Of a stretch of 64,000 nt of DNA, positions 48,239 to 59,306 are shown piece by piece. The notes under the pieces were generated by a model that was not told the origin of the DNA, ran no database searches, and saw only the letters and a program-made list of their open reading frames with translations. How positions within the stretch are numbered: position 1 is the stretch's first letter; the number at the start of each line of letters is the position of its first letter. The stretch covers positions 34,374,751 to 34,438,750 of the forward strand of contig CM070622.1 in assembly GCA_036346255.1 (NCBI GenBank), in the 5' to 3' direction. The position numbers and the translations under genes are program-made. The stretch is from Ampelocalamus luodianensis. Lineage: Eukaryota > Streptophyta > Magnoliopsida > Poales > Poaceae.

Positions 48239-49040
48239 AAACTAGAGAAGTTGTGTCATATGGGGGAAAGCTGTACAACCTCTGCAAAGTATAAAACTAT
48301 TCGAATAGCCATGTCCGCGGTTATGGACGTGCCTGAGGATTTCACACGAGAGATAGAGTTTCTTATAAAATGAGTCAGGGTGTGAATGGGAAGTTCACTT
48401 GATGAATATAATGTTTGTCTGGTGAATGGGTAATTCACTTGGCGGTTTGTCTTGGAAAGTGGATGGGTAGTTCACTAGTTGTTTCGAAGAAATTGTTTAC
48501 TTTATGTATTTACTATTCTTTTTCAATTACACATTTCAATCTATTATTTGTATTTATCATCAATGTTGCTTTGTGCAAAAGAACCATACATCTAACCTTT
48601 GTTCAAGCCTAGCATGAATACTATTTGCATACATTTCTCCATGACTTGCTGAGTACTTTATGTGCTCACAATTTCAATTTCTGCGATTCAGTTGAAGAGT
48701 ACTAAGCTACCCAAGAGTTCTTCGCCCAGGAGTACTATGAAGGTTTTGCGGATTAGGATGCGTTCACCACTCGATTGCCCGTGGGCATGTTGATTGGCCA
48801 TTTCAAGATTTTCATTCCGCTGCAAAGAGTTTATTTGTTTCTTAGGCCCTGCGTGGCAAGTTAAGTAAACGTTGACCATAAAGTCTAGTTATTATTATTA
48901 TTTATTGATTTGAGATCTTTTTAGTTAAATCGAATAAATAGATGGTATTTCATCACTGTTTCTTGTGTGAGCAAGCTACCGATCTGGGACTAGTTCAGAA
49001 TACACAAAGGGTTCCTGAGATGCATTTTCGGGTCTCGAAA
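48239..49040 (+). repeat. LTR-A, third segment
   Basis: Resumes with AACTAGAG...ACAACCTCTGCAAAG...CTATTCGAATAGCC and runs to a probable end near GGGTCTCG. The same order of blocks appears in reverse at 59776-60510, where the LTR ends in GGGTTCTCACA. The exact end is uncertain. Confidence 0.55.
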
Positions 49041-52026
49041 ATGCACTTTTGCCATAGTTGTAGCGCCGCCCCTCTCTGGCTAGCCGCTGGTACGATCCAC
49101 CTCCGTCGTCGCCACCAGTCCGAGAAGATGCACACTGCTATTGCGCATCTATCCCTGTTCTTGGTTGGTGTTGCCGTGGCACGTAGTGCCGCGAGTCTAG
49201 AACAGCGAGTGGACGAGATCCTCGTTGTCGTGGCGCCCAAAGCGTAGTATGACAATTAGCACTAATACCAATGATTAGCATTTAAATGTTGTCTTAACAA
49301 GTACATGTATTGCTTACATGTGGGGTCACGAGCAGTAAACGAGACAACTAAACCGGATTTCTATAGTGTATGACATGTGGGCCTAGGCACTTAGAGCCCG
49401 TGCACTATGCTTGTGCGCCGGTGAACTGAGTGCATGAGATCGAGTCACCGACGAGCGGGTCCCACCTGTTAGTGCGGGTTAAACCGAAATTTAAATGAAA
49501 ATGCACTATTCATTGGACCCCACCAGTCAGCATCTGTGGCTAGCGCAGCGCCCGGTAGAAAAAGTGTTAAATGCTTTATAAAATTCGAAATCCATTTATT
49601 TTGTACACTGAAAATTCATTTAACTTCAAAAATGCATAACTAAATTATCTTAACTCCAAATCCAGTAAAACCAATTTTGATGATTTTTATTTTAAATTAA
49701 CTTTAACATGAAATAGGTTTAAAATATGTTTCTATCCTAGAAAATATAGTTTTTGGAAAGTGATCCGAAATTGAGTTATTTTTGAACTAAAAAATGTTTT
49801 TAACTTTGAAAATTCATAACTAATTCATATGAACTCCAAATGAGATGAACAAAATTATTTTGGTCTTATAGATTTTTCCACTATTTATCTATGTAATCCT
49901 TTTTCCCACTACTACTCTGCAAATTTTCACCAAAGAATTAAATTAGGATGAATAGTAACAGATTCTAATTTTTCTAGATATTCCAGAAATCTGAGATTCA
50001 AACTACTATAACTCTCACATACTAAATCCAAATAGAATAATTCTTTCACCTAAATTCATCTAAAATCATGCACTAGTCACGGTAGAAAATTCATGCATTT
50101 TTTAGCAATTTGAATTTTATGGTATATCTCGGTGTCTTTATTCTTTAGAGGCCAAAGCGATCGACATAGACTCATTCGCCACCGAGAGTGAGCAACTTAA
50201 CTTCCAGCAAGGCAATCATCATTTGAACTTTCTTTTTGCATCATATTGATCCCAGTTTTAATAAGTTAGTGTTTGAAATGCAATGATATTGCTTGTATGC
50301 TATTTTTCGTATATCAATATGTTTTGAATGACTTAGCTATGTCCTATACTTGTTGGTTATCCTTGATAATTCCCTTATAAATATGCTTAAGTTAGATGTT
50401 GTGATGATATGAATGTTTGTGTTGAATGCTTAGCCATTGTGGGTCTAGAAAACGCATTAGATCAATTGGTGGGATTATGTCGTCAATTGTGGGAAACACA
50501 TAACTTTTCTTATATTTATTTTTATCCAGATCTTAGTATCTGATTTTTGAGTTAAACTTTGTTATTGTTAAATGGTTTTTGGGTCTGGACAAGTGGTTAT
50601 TAGTGTGTGTGCTATTATGCACGAGACTCGGGTATGTGGATGTCTTGTCTGGACCGTTAAGGACCGCACCATAGGCTATTATTCCAAGTACCGATCATGT
50701 TATCACATGTGGGATATGGGTACCATTCGGTTAAGTAAGGGAAAAGTTTTATTGTGTTAAGTCCCAGGTGGTATGATCATTTGTTCGTAGGAGCCGATGT
50801 AATTTTCTATAGTGTGCATGGGAGCAACATTTTTTGTTATTTACATTGCATCGGTATTTCCAATACAACTTGTGAGCCCGCTTAGCAAGCTCTATCTGTA
50901 GCTTGTACTAAGTATGGGGATCATCTCGCAAGGGGGACTTATCTCAACAGGATTTTCTTGATAAAAAATACTGAATCTTGATTCTCCCCGGCCGGCATAC
51001 CTAAGGAATTGTGTCATTATCCGGAGGCTTACATGCTAATCGAGTCGTGTGGGTACAGTTGTAGACCTCTGCAAAGATTAATCTATTCGAATAGTCGTGT
51101 CGACGGTTATGGACAACACTTGGTTTGGTATGCATCATCGTTAGACTTGTAATTAAATTTTGGCATGGTTACAACATGGTTTCGGCATGAATGGGATATT
51201 CATGCATCTTAGTTTATCAAAGTGGGCAACCACTTTGATATTGATTGCTCTATACAATTATATATGTCTTGTGAAATGTTTTTCTTAAGCAATGGTTTAC
51301 AAAATGACTTTTGAAAACTAGATGGCCTAGGAATGTAAGTTGTTGCGTTTTCTGCAAACTAAGCCACTAATGCCATCCTTTGGAATAACCTGTAGAATAA
51401 ATATTTTTTACTTTGTGTAAGACTTGTGAGTACATTTGTACTTAACCTGGTTGCTGCAAATTTAGGTGAGGAAGATTTCGAGCCCGATGAGCTCGTTAGC
51501 GTCGATTTAGGCAGCGCTGACGAGTACTGCTATTATTTAACTCTAAGTCGGTTGCCATGGGTTATGGGCCACACCATTGCTGGACTTTTGGTTTATTTAT
51601 ATCGTTTCAACTGCTACTTATTATTCTTATTTGAATTTGGCCGATCGGTCGCTTGTAATAGTGTAGATTTAACTATTATGATGTATGTCTTTTGATTATC
51701 ACTGTATGAATATTGTATGGATGTGATTGACGTTGACTGAGGGTATGAGCATGTTGGTCGCTGATCCTGGGAGCCAACACGGTCTCATGCTCGTTGTTTT
51801 TTGAATTCCCTTTTAACTCATTAAGTATGGACTTGGACTGTTTGGAGAACTGATCATCATGTAGTGCTTGTAGAGGAGCAGTACGCATGATCATCGGAGC
51901 TCTAGTTCGGTTGACCCTCCTCGCTTAGATTTAGTTAAGATGGAATTGATTTACTCGAGACCCAGAGTTATTTCCATAAGACTGGGAAGACCTCGGTCTT
52001 ATGGAAATAACACGGGGGTCCTCGCA
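49041..52026 (+). repeat. LTR-B, related Gypsy-type LTR
   Basis: A second LTR of the same broad type: GC-rich patch (49050-49250), motif block CCTCTGCAAAG..CTATTCGAATAG (51067-51096), acidic mini-frame (51470-51530) and an end near CCTCGCA with TAGCC after it. Its start is not defined. A perfect hairpin stands at 51967-52011. Confidence 0.45.
51967..52011. repeat. Perfect 16-bp inverted repeat with 13-base loop
   Basis: GTTATTTCCATAAGAC and its exact complement GTCTTATGGAAATAAC flank TGGGAAGACCTCG, 15 bases before the LTR-B end. It could form a stable RNA or DNA hairpin. Confidence 0.9.
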
Positions 52027-52044
52027 TAGCCTTTGTATAATCTG

Positions 52045-52513
52045 TTATACAATTTGTTATGTGGGGATGCTATCTGTGTGTCGAGTGTTGTTGCTGTAAT
52101 GATTAGGCTCTCAATTCTTCTTTTGCTTGGGGTGTTGAACTAGGATTATTGCTTGAATGAAAAGTCTGCATGGGACATCTTAGCTTGGTTTGCTATTCTA
52201 GCTGGAATGGTAGGGCAACTTACTAACCTCGGGATTGTATCATGGATGTCAAATTGTGTTACGAAGGTTCTCCAGTCTTTCTCATTAAGTTGGCCTGCAA
52301 CATTTTGTGTTCTTTAGGCCTCCTATTTCTTGATTCACTATCTATTCGAAACCCAAACTGCACATGTTGGAGCTTTATACTCAGCATTTCTTGCCATGCA
52401 TTTAGCAGCTGGTGTTCTTGCTATACTGTCGGCACTTGCTTTGACATACAATTCAAATCTCTTTGGTGCACTAACACATTATAGTAGTGGGCAGTCTGCA
52501 GTATACTATAGAG
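52045..52513 (+). pseudogene. Plastid dicarboxylate translocator (DiT2-like) gene fragment
   Basis: One frame across 52063-52513 reads GDAICVSSVVAVMIRLSILL, LNEKSAWDILAWFAILAGM, GQLTNLGIVSWMS, SFSLSWPAT, ASYFLIHYLFETQTAHVGAL and LFGALTHYSSGQSAVYY. This is the middle-to-late part of plant 2-oxoglutarate/glutamate-malate translocators of the chloroplast inner envelope. Two in-frame TAG stops replace an expected Trp (within LLLGVLN.D) and an expected Gln (VL.ASYF). The segment ends at a donor-like AG|GTAATT, so intron sequence came along and this is a genomic copy, not a retrocopy. It lies just right of the LTR nest in the probable Helitron. Confidence 0.8.
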
Positions 52514-53504
52514 GTAATTTTACTTTTCCACCTACTTGAATTCAAATTTTTCCATGTTCACAAGCAACCCACCACGATTGTATGTTACATTCCCTACCTG
52601 TTTCTTCTCCCATCCTCCAAAGTAGATGCATAGGGTAGTTCAACAACTGATAGTGTTGTGTTTGGTATTGTAATGTTATAAACACGTACATGCGCACACA
52701 CACACACACACACATTTTGACAAAGTATTCTTTGATATTTGGTGTTGTTATTTTTTTAAAAAAAAATACAAGTACATAACCAATATTGCACATAGCAAGT
52801 GTATTTGATAACTACCTTACTTCATATTTTTGTGTAGAACAACGTTGAAATTCAAAATGGAGCATAATAAAGAAATAAAGCCACAAGCCAATGCATATAA
52901 ATGGCCAATTGAAGAACTTCTCTTGTTCCACCAAAAATGCTTCAGAATGCTAAAAGTACATATGAACCGCTGGACAATCACATTGAGGATTGCCTGGTCC
53001 ATAGCTACTGCTAAACGGATTATTATTACCTTGCTTCATGTACTTGGTATTTTTTTTAGTATGAATGGATATAATGGGATGATAGACTACTATATACACC
53101 ATATTGGCTCTATAAATAATAGAAAGGGTCCAGCATGCCTAAGTGTTATCAGGATGTCATTTTCCTCTATTTTGTCTTACCGAATTGTTGACAGGCAGAG
53201 CCATTTATCGAGCAGACTTCAATATAACTGAAATATTTACTGTTTATATCCACTAGCAATCTATTGTCGGTTTTAGCTCACAATATTTCTTGAGGCATAT
53301 GCTAATCGCTCTTACTATGTGAAGGGGAGGAGGCGGGCGAAAATTACATATGTTTGGTTATGTCAAAGAAGCCTAACGAGCAACCAATATAATCACACTT
53401 CTTTTTGAGGCCACCATCAACTGACGTCCAAATTCCAAAACTAACGTGTATATTTATTTAATTTTGTAATGAGAGTGATACATGTTTTGATGTTTGTATT
53501 AGAG

Positions 53505-53548
<44 letters not shown>

Positions 53549-54549
53549 ACTAGTTTTGGGAATCTAGCATACTATTATAGAATAGACTATGAATGAGCAA
53601 CAACATCATCTTCCATAGTCTATAATCTTTTTCCATGATATGTGTGTTGCCTTTGTATTTGGCCATCAGTTCATACGTGCTTGAAAAATGTCTCCATTCG
53701 TTGATCATTTGCAAGCCTTGATTTGTATTTGCCTATCCATGTTATCTTATGGATTGTCGGTTTATAAATGTCATGGACTCTTTCATTGCCACTTGATGTC
53801 TTGGAAATTATGATGTGTACATTTTTAAATCTTTGTTCCATTCTTTGTTCATCTAACCATTTCATCAGTGAAAATTTCATAGTTTTGCAAACTTCAACTT
53901 CATTGTTTTCAGCTCTCAATTCTACATAGGTGATATAAATATGTTCATAGGTTTTTAATTTTGTCTATAGGCAATCAACTGCTGCAAGCACAACGAAAAA
54001 TGAACCTATGTTTTGTGAGATCCAGACCCAGCTGAAGAACAATAATTTCGTAGTGGATCTGAAAGCAACTTTCTTTTTGTGCCTCTAGATTCATATGTTG
54101 ATGCTGAGAACAAGGACTATGGCGGTAAGATTATTACTTACATGTCATGTATTTCATTTTTCGTACAGTTATGTTAATTTTATGCTAGCTGTTGCTACTT
54201 GCTAGGCTATAATTGATGTTTTGACGGGCGGTAGAGTTGGTTTTGCAATAACTGACTCCAAGGGACTATTTCCCTTGAATTATTCTTTGTTTGCATATAA
54301 GATGAGATTTCATGAATATTTCATTTCATACTCATACTATAGATATGCATTCATCTAATATATTGTTTGCTGATTGTATTCATCCATGGTAATGAATTTT
54401 TATCACTTTGTCTTGCGCCTAGGCCAATCAATTATATAAATCCAAAATCATTTTATGTATATATATAAATCAAGTATGCTCTCTGCCAACTGAATTATTT
54501 GTGTATAGTTCAAAAACAACCTTTACTCTTGAAACACGCTGCAAACACC
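52514..54549. other. Right part of the probable Helitron, no gene recognised
   Basis: Starts as DiT2-like intron sequence, then AT-rich DNA with AC microsatellites (52695-52713 and 53510-53546). A 133-codon frame at 52830-53231 (KWPIEELLLFHQKCFRMLK) is unrecognised. Blocks near 53970-54100 look like short decayed exons. Confidence 0.4.
53510..53546. repeat. AC dinucleotide microsatellite
   Basis: An uninterrupted (AC)n run of about 37 bases. A shorter one lies at 52695-52713. Confidence 0.95.
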
Positions 54550-54579
54550 AGTGCGGTGTAGCGCACTTTTTCATCCTAG
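54550..54579 (+). other. Helitron-like 3' terminus
   Basis: AGTGCG, loop GTGTAG, CGCACT, then TTTTCATC and CTAG. A host T follows at 54580, where homology to the permease tail begins. Confidence 0.55.
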
Positions 54580-54624
54580 TCTCCATGATCAACAGCGACA
54601 GCGGTGTTGAACATGAGCCACTTC
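54580..54624 (-). pseudogene. Fragment of the PUT1-like permease 3' end
   Basis: TCTCCATGATCAACAGCGAC...GAACATGAGCCACTTC corresponds to 55529-55588, the end of the permease coding sequence, with a small gap. It marks the right boundary of the left intergenic copy. Confidence 0.8.
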
Positions 54625-54634
54625 CTCTTCGTCG

Positions 54635-55518
54635 CTGAGCGCTATGTCTGGTCTTGTTCTCACCGTTCTTACGTCGACCGGCCGATGTAAATTATTATCT
54701 GAAGCGTGAATTTGGATTAGCTCTGGAGAGTTCGTGTCGTCGTTAGTTATTATTATCTGAGGGCTTAATCACATTTTTATGTTCGATTGGGATATTTGTT
54801 ATTTAGGGATCGTATATATGGAGCATATACGTGACTTGTGACACTGTCTGATTTTTTATTTGCCCATATTGTACTTTTAATGAGGTGTTTTGTTGGAAGG
54901 GCTGACAGTGGTTACACATTCGATCCTAATTCCGAACATATCTTACTTGTTTGGTTTAAAGAATAGACCGAGTTGATCTATTTCCAGCTCATTCCTCGTA
55001 AGCAAAAATTAAATACAAAATAAGGAATAATGTCATGCCACTAATTTTTTGAAATGATCCTATGATGAACCAATCCATCCTAGAATGAAAAGATTTCATA
55101 AACCAAACACCCCAAGTTTTAACTCGCCACCACCAAAAACACATAGGATTACTTTTCTTCCAACTTCGTTTTAGCATAACGAATGTCATATTTTATCATA
55201 CAATCAATCGTCACTTCAGCTGGAAATGGAGCGATGAAAGGAAGAACGAAAGAAACAAGGAAACCATGGTGTTTGTTTTGAACGACGGGACGGTTAATTG
55301 ATCATCTGGATTTATCTTCGAACTTAACCCATTTATTTGGTTTGGGGAATAAAATGTATTGGTCCGTTACTTCGCCTCTTATAATCATAAGCCTGATAAG
55401 GGATGATGTCATCCCATCAAATTTTTAGGATAATCTCATGATAGACCAATCCATATAGAATGAGGTGATCCGTCAGACTAAACACCCATGGAACATGAAA
55501 CTCCCACGCTTGAAAAGC
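54635..55518 (+). repeat. Uninterrupted right copy of the GH17-permease intergenic segment
   Basis: The copy begins with a GH17 tail fragment (CTGAGCGCTATGTCTGG; the hydrophobic LSAMSGLVLTVL tail is still readable) and its 3' UTR. It continues to the permease stop codon. It aligns in order with 13505-14027, 22201-22404, 23629-23757 and 24633-24744, and so shows the state before four insertions. Confidence 0.9.
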
Positions 55519-56090
55519 TCAAACTCGGTCTCCAGTGTCTGATGAATCTTGATCAGCAGCGACGGCGGTATTGAACCTGAGCCACTTCTTAGACCTACAC
55601 ACCCTCATGGCGCTGTGCCACCCGACGCCGAGTGCTGTCATCCCCCCGGCGACGGCGAATACCCTCCACCCGGCCACCGCGCTCACGTAACACAGGAACG
55701 CCGACGGCACGGCACACATGGCCGCGAGCGCGGGAAGTGGCAATGGCACGCGGTAGGGGCGCTTGAGCGCTGGGTGCTTGGCGCGGAGCCAGAGGAAGGC
55801 GGCGAACTCGAGCAGCGTGCCGAGGCTGTAGAGGAGGTTGGCGGTGGCGACGACGTCGTCGAATTCGAGGAAGGAGACGGCAAGCGTGATGGCTGTGGAC
55901 GCGACGATAGCGACCCACGGGGTCCGGAAGCGGGAGGCGCGGCGGGAGAAGATGGCCGGGAGAAGGCCGAGGTCAGCCATGCCGAGGAGCTGGAAGGCGC
56001 CGCTGCTCAGCTGGGCCTCGAACAGGCCGATGGAGGACAGCACCGCGCCGGCCTCCGTCCAGTACTTGAGCCATGGGCCTCCAATGGTGC
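55519..56090 (-). CDS. PUT1: PUT1-like polyamine/amino-acid permease, exon 2
   Basis: Encodes residues 315-504, reading TIGGPWLKYWTEAGAVLSSI, FQLLGMADLGLLPAIF, TPWVAIVAS, VVATANLLYSLGTLLEFAAF and HPALKRPYRVPLPLPAL. It ends in a hydrophilic tail with TGA at 55519-55521. It holds the last transmembrane helices of an APC-superfamily transporter. The splice acceptor CCGTGCAG|GCACC completes a Gly codon begun in exon 1, giving LADAAGTIGGP. The rice family is known to take up polyamines with protons at the plasma membrane. The C-terminus faces the GH17-like gene, and its last 60 bp are duplicated at 54580-54624. Confidence 0.95.
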
Positions 56091-57089
56091 CTGCACGGAG
56101 GGAACAGTAAGAATTCAGTTCAGGACTCATAGAACTAGCGTTGGCCATGTTTTGCAGTGCCAGATTACCCTGCCCATCTCGATTTCTGTGCCCAACCGCG
56201 ATACAGTCACACAGCAACTTGATTGATGCTCGGTTCGGACTTCGAATTTTACACGATCAAGGGGCTTAAAACGAAAGAAAGGAATAATTTGTTCGCATAA
56301 AATCGATTAATATAAATGACTAAATTAATTACCAAAATTAGGCTAGAGGCCATAGTTGTCAATTCCATTCCAGTTTGCCCTTTTATGCGAAATGCGTCGA
56401 TGCAGTCCATTCCGACGTAACATTCGGATTTTAATATAATAATATACATTTATTCATTATATATATATATATATATTTATTTAATTATATGCACTTAGAA
56501 TCTCATTTCAAATACAACCATAGAATAAAAATGATATGTAGTTAAATAATACAACACGAGTTTATAACTTCATATATTTTACATAGTCTAGTATACTTTC
56601 ACTTACCGAATAAGTAGTATTGGGCTGGGCCTTTGAGCTTGATTCAAATGTGTGGTTACTTTAATTATGCTCAGTACAAAAATTGTCTGAATGGTCCGAA
56701 ATGGATTAGAATGGATCGGAATGATCGGTATTGGCCGGTATATGATTGAGCTTATTGTGTGCAATTTCAGGTGCCAGTATGGTTTCGGATATTAGATTTA
56801 CTGGTTTAGTAAATCAAATAGTAGATTTACTGGTTTAGTAATTTCGAATAGGGTAAAATTGTTTCGAAGATGTGACGTTTATGCTCGTTGAAACCGTCAT
56901 TTTTTATGTGGGGAAAATTGATCACTTCATCCAAGAAAGCTAAAGTTCGGTTCATGATGATTTTACAAATTAAGAACGTCAACAACCGATATATTGATAT
57001 ACACAAGGCATCATTTTTGTTTCCTTCTAACTATACAAGGTACTATCAAGATTCTGATGATACGTAAGCGTATGCACGTACGTATATAC
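56091..57089 (-). other. Intron of the PUT1-like gene
   Basis: 999 bp with GT (GTATATACG) and AG (CCGTGCAG) ends. It contains a TA microsatellite (about 56459-56476) and a short direct repeat of AGATTTACTGGTTTAGTAA (56783-56842). No inserted element was identified. Confidence 0.9.
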
Positions 57090-58032
57090 CTGCGGCATCG
57101 GCCAAGTAGCCGTTCACCCACGCCTCCGGCGGCGCGTCCGTGGCGCCGGTCGCCGCCATGAGCGGCAGCAGGTAGCTGACGGCGATCAGAACCACCGCCA
57201 GCGCCAGCGCCCGCGGGAACGTCCGCTCTGGCCGTTCCACCTCGCCGGTCATCGTGCTCGCGCTGTCCCAGTAGTTGAGGTTCCAGAACAGCGTGTTGAA
57301 GAACAGCCTCCAGTCCTTCCTCCCTTTCACCTGCACCGCCCACCGCCGCGGCCGCGCCCTCGGCGCCGCCATAGCCGTCATCAGCACGAACGGTGCCAGC
57401 GACACGAGCCCCAGCGCCACCGCGCCCCACCCGACAATGCTCAGGCCGGTGTAGTTCAAGAAGGACAGGAACACCGTCATGCCGACCACCGTGCCCGTGC
57501 GCGCCCTGCCGGGGACGGCGACTTCGGGGGCGACGCGGCCCAGGTAATCGGCGACGAGGGGCGGATACGCGGCGATGTTGATGACGCAGCTGAGGTACTT
57601 CCACGTGCCGAGGAGGGAGCTGGCGAGAGGGCCGAAGGCGCGGTCGGCCCAGACGACGAAGCCGCCGTTTCCCGGGAGCGCGGTGGCGAGCTCAGCGGTG
57701 ACGAGCGACTCCGGGACGCCCCACGCGAAGGGGAAGACGAGGAAGCCGAGCAGTGTGAAGAGCGGGCCCGCCGCGCGGACCGCCTGCTCGGAGCCGTACG
57801 GCCCGCCGGCCACCTCGAAGTAGATTAGGAAGACGAGCGGGAGCAGAGTGAGCTTGCGCCGGTGGTCGGGCGTCGCGCCGCTGCCCTGCACGGTGGCTTG
57901 CTGCCCTTGCTGCTGCTGCTGCTGGTGGTCTTGTGGCGTGTGGTCTTGCGCGATGGTGCCATGTTCTTGTGGCTGTTCTTCTTTTTGTTGACGTTGTGAT
58001 GGTTGATTGGTTATTTGGATTTCTTGGTTCAT
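57090..58032 (-). CDS. PUT1: PUT1-like polyamine/amino-acid permease, exon 1
   Basis: Encodes residues 1-314 of a 504-residue protein. Residues 1-58 are hydrophilic and Gln-rich (QQQQQQGQQ). The transporter core starts RKLTLLPLVFLIYFEVAGGP with GGPYGSEQA at about 76-83, the substrate-binding loop of helix 1 in APC carriers. It continues FPFAWGVPESLVTAEL, NGGFVVWADRAFGPLA, WKYLSCVINIAAYP, FLNYTGLSIVGWG, WRLFFNTLFWNLNYWDSAST, GEVERPERTFPRAL and LPLMAATGATDAPPEAW. These blocks closely match what I know of rice PUT1 of the LAT/PUT branch. The frame is intact and GC-rich. The ATG at 58032 is the only in-frame Met before the core and gives a normal length. No transposon disturbs it. Confidence 0.96.
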
Positions 58033-58094
58033 GCTGAGCTTACCAGCTAGAGTCTAGAGGAGGAAACGTGTCGTTCATTCGTGCGGAGATTGCA

Positions 58095-58102
58095 CTATAT
58101 AA
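58095..58102 (-). promoter_or_regulatory. TATA box of the PUT1-like gene
   Basis: TTATATAG on the minus strand about 63 bases upstream of the ATG, giving a leader of roughly 30-40 bases if transcription starts 30 bases downstream. Confidence 0.55.
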
Positions 58103-58631
58103 CTTGAGTTGAAGGGGGCTCTACCTTGGATTCCTCTTGGCTCTTGCCTCACTGAATTGAAAGCACTACTCACTCAGTTTCGCAATATTTATTCATGATA
58201 TCAAGAGTATCCGTTTCAATATATTTATTCATTGAGGGATTCTAGACTGCAGTTATTGTAATTTTTCTCTCTACCTCTACTAAAATACTTTGAAAGAAGT
58301 TAAGTGGTTGTGGTATGTCATTTAATAGGGACATGTATGATCATTTATTATTAAATATTTATTAGATTTAGTGTTTCATTGGTTTGTACGCATAGTGGTC
58401 TGCCGATAAATATAGCGAATCGAAGGAAGTACGTAGTATTGCCCGCGCTATAGTAAAAAAGTACTACGTTGTTGACTTTTCAAAATAACATGATGTAATT
58501 TTGACCACTAGATTTTACTAACATATATCTCAAAATGTTAGATTTTACTAACATATACTACACCCGGTAAAGATATAAAGTTATTTTGGGTTACGTACAG
58601 TCAAACATTATAAACTTCGGCTATTAATATA
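58103..58631. other. Upstream promoter region of the PUT1-like gene
   Basis: AT-rich and non-coding. The repeated TAGATTTTACTAACATAT at 58510-58560 suggests a small duplicated or MITE-derived piece. I see no other clear element. Confidence 0.4.
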
Positions 58632-58886
58632 CCCCCTCCGATACAAAAGAGTGACACACTAGAATATGTGCAATCAAACCCTACTAATTTTGACCAAATA
58701 TGTTAATTAAAATGTATGGTTTAGATATATGAAAATGATATGAGTGAATTTGTTATAAAAAAATACTTTCAAACTAATGCATTTTTACAATTTTTTTTGA
58801 ATATATGATAAGAGAATTTAGTGGTCAAATGAGCATTTTTTTTACTTTTAAAAGTAAAAAACAACACTTTTTGTGACCAGAGGGAA
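58632..58886. mobile_element. Stowaway-type MITE
   Basis: 255 bp beginning CCCCCTCCGATACAAAAGAG and ending CCAGAGGGAA, with TA on both sides, in the style of Tc1/Mariner-derived Stowaway elements (CTCCCTCCG ends). The body includes TTGACCAAATATGTTAATTA, common in these elements. The inverted repeat is imperfect. Confidence 0.6.
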
Positions 58887-59258
58887 TATGTCTGAATATT
58901 TATATTAGTCATAAAAAAATAATATGTATAGATTTGTCTCGAAAAGTACTTTTATCACATTAATTTTATTAATTTTTATAAATATATTATAATATAAATG
59001 AGTAGTCAAAGTTGTATTTTAGAGATCGTGCCGGTGTCCAAAACGACTTCCCTCCTACTTTTTCATGGAAAAAATGGAGTGTTGAATGGTGCAATTAATT
59101 TTGTTTCTATTGGGTATCACGCGCATGGAGATGCTTCTTTTTTTCGATCGACCACTATTTTTGGAAGCGAGTGCACATAGGCACAGAGTGTCGTCACGAG
59201 TCGACATCCGTGCGAGGTCCTCTCTCTCCCCTCCGCCCCACCACCCCCAACACACACG

Positions 59259-59260
<2 letters not shown>

Positions 59261-59302
<42 letters not shown>
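59261..59302. repeat. CT dinucleotide microsatellite
   Basis: An uninterrupted (CT)n run of about 42 bases in a GC-rich patch (59190-59560) that has no recognisable gene. Confidence 0.95.

Positions 59303-59306
<4 letters not shown>

Larger units (their letters stand above)
24745..54579 (+). mobile_element. Probable Helitron, filled by a 24-kb LTR nest
   Basis: The right end has the Helitron layout: stem AGTGCG (54550-54555) and CGCACT (54562-54567), eight bases, then CTAG (54576-54579), followed by a host T. Exactly at that T (54580) homology to the permease tail resumes (TCTCC). On the left, homology to the uninterrupted copy stops at A 24744, followed by TC, the expected Helitron 5' start. 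Helitrons make no target duplication, and none is seen. Without the LTR nest (27804-52026) it would be about 5.6 kb. It carries foreign gene pieces, including a DiT2-like fragment. No Rep/helicase was found, so it would be non-autonomous. Confidence 0.5.

Noticed and set aside
52830..53231. 133-codon frame as a gene
   Set aside because: AT-rich, no domain, no splice context; it may hold a captured piece but cannot be supported.
55549..56226. 225-codon + strand frame
   Set aside because: It is antisense to permease exon 2, GC-driven and without similarity to any family I know.
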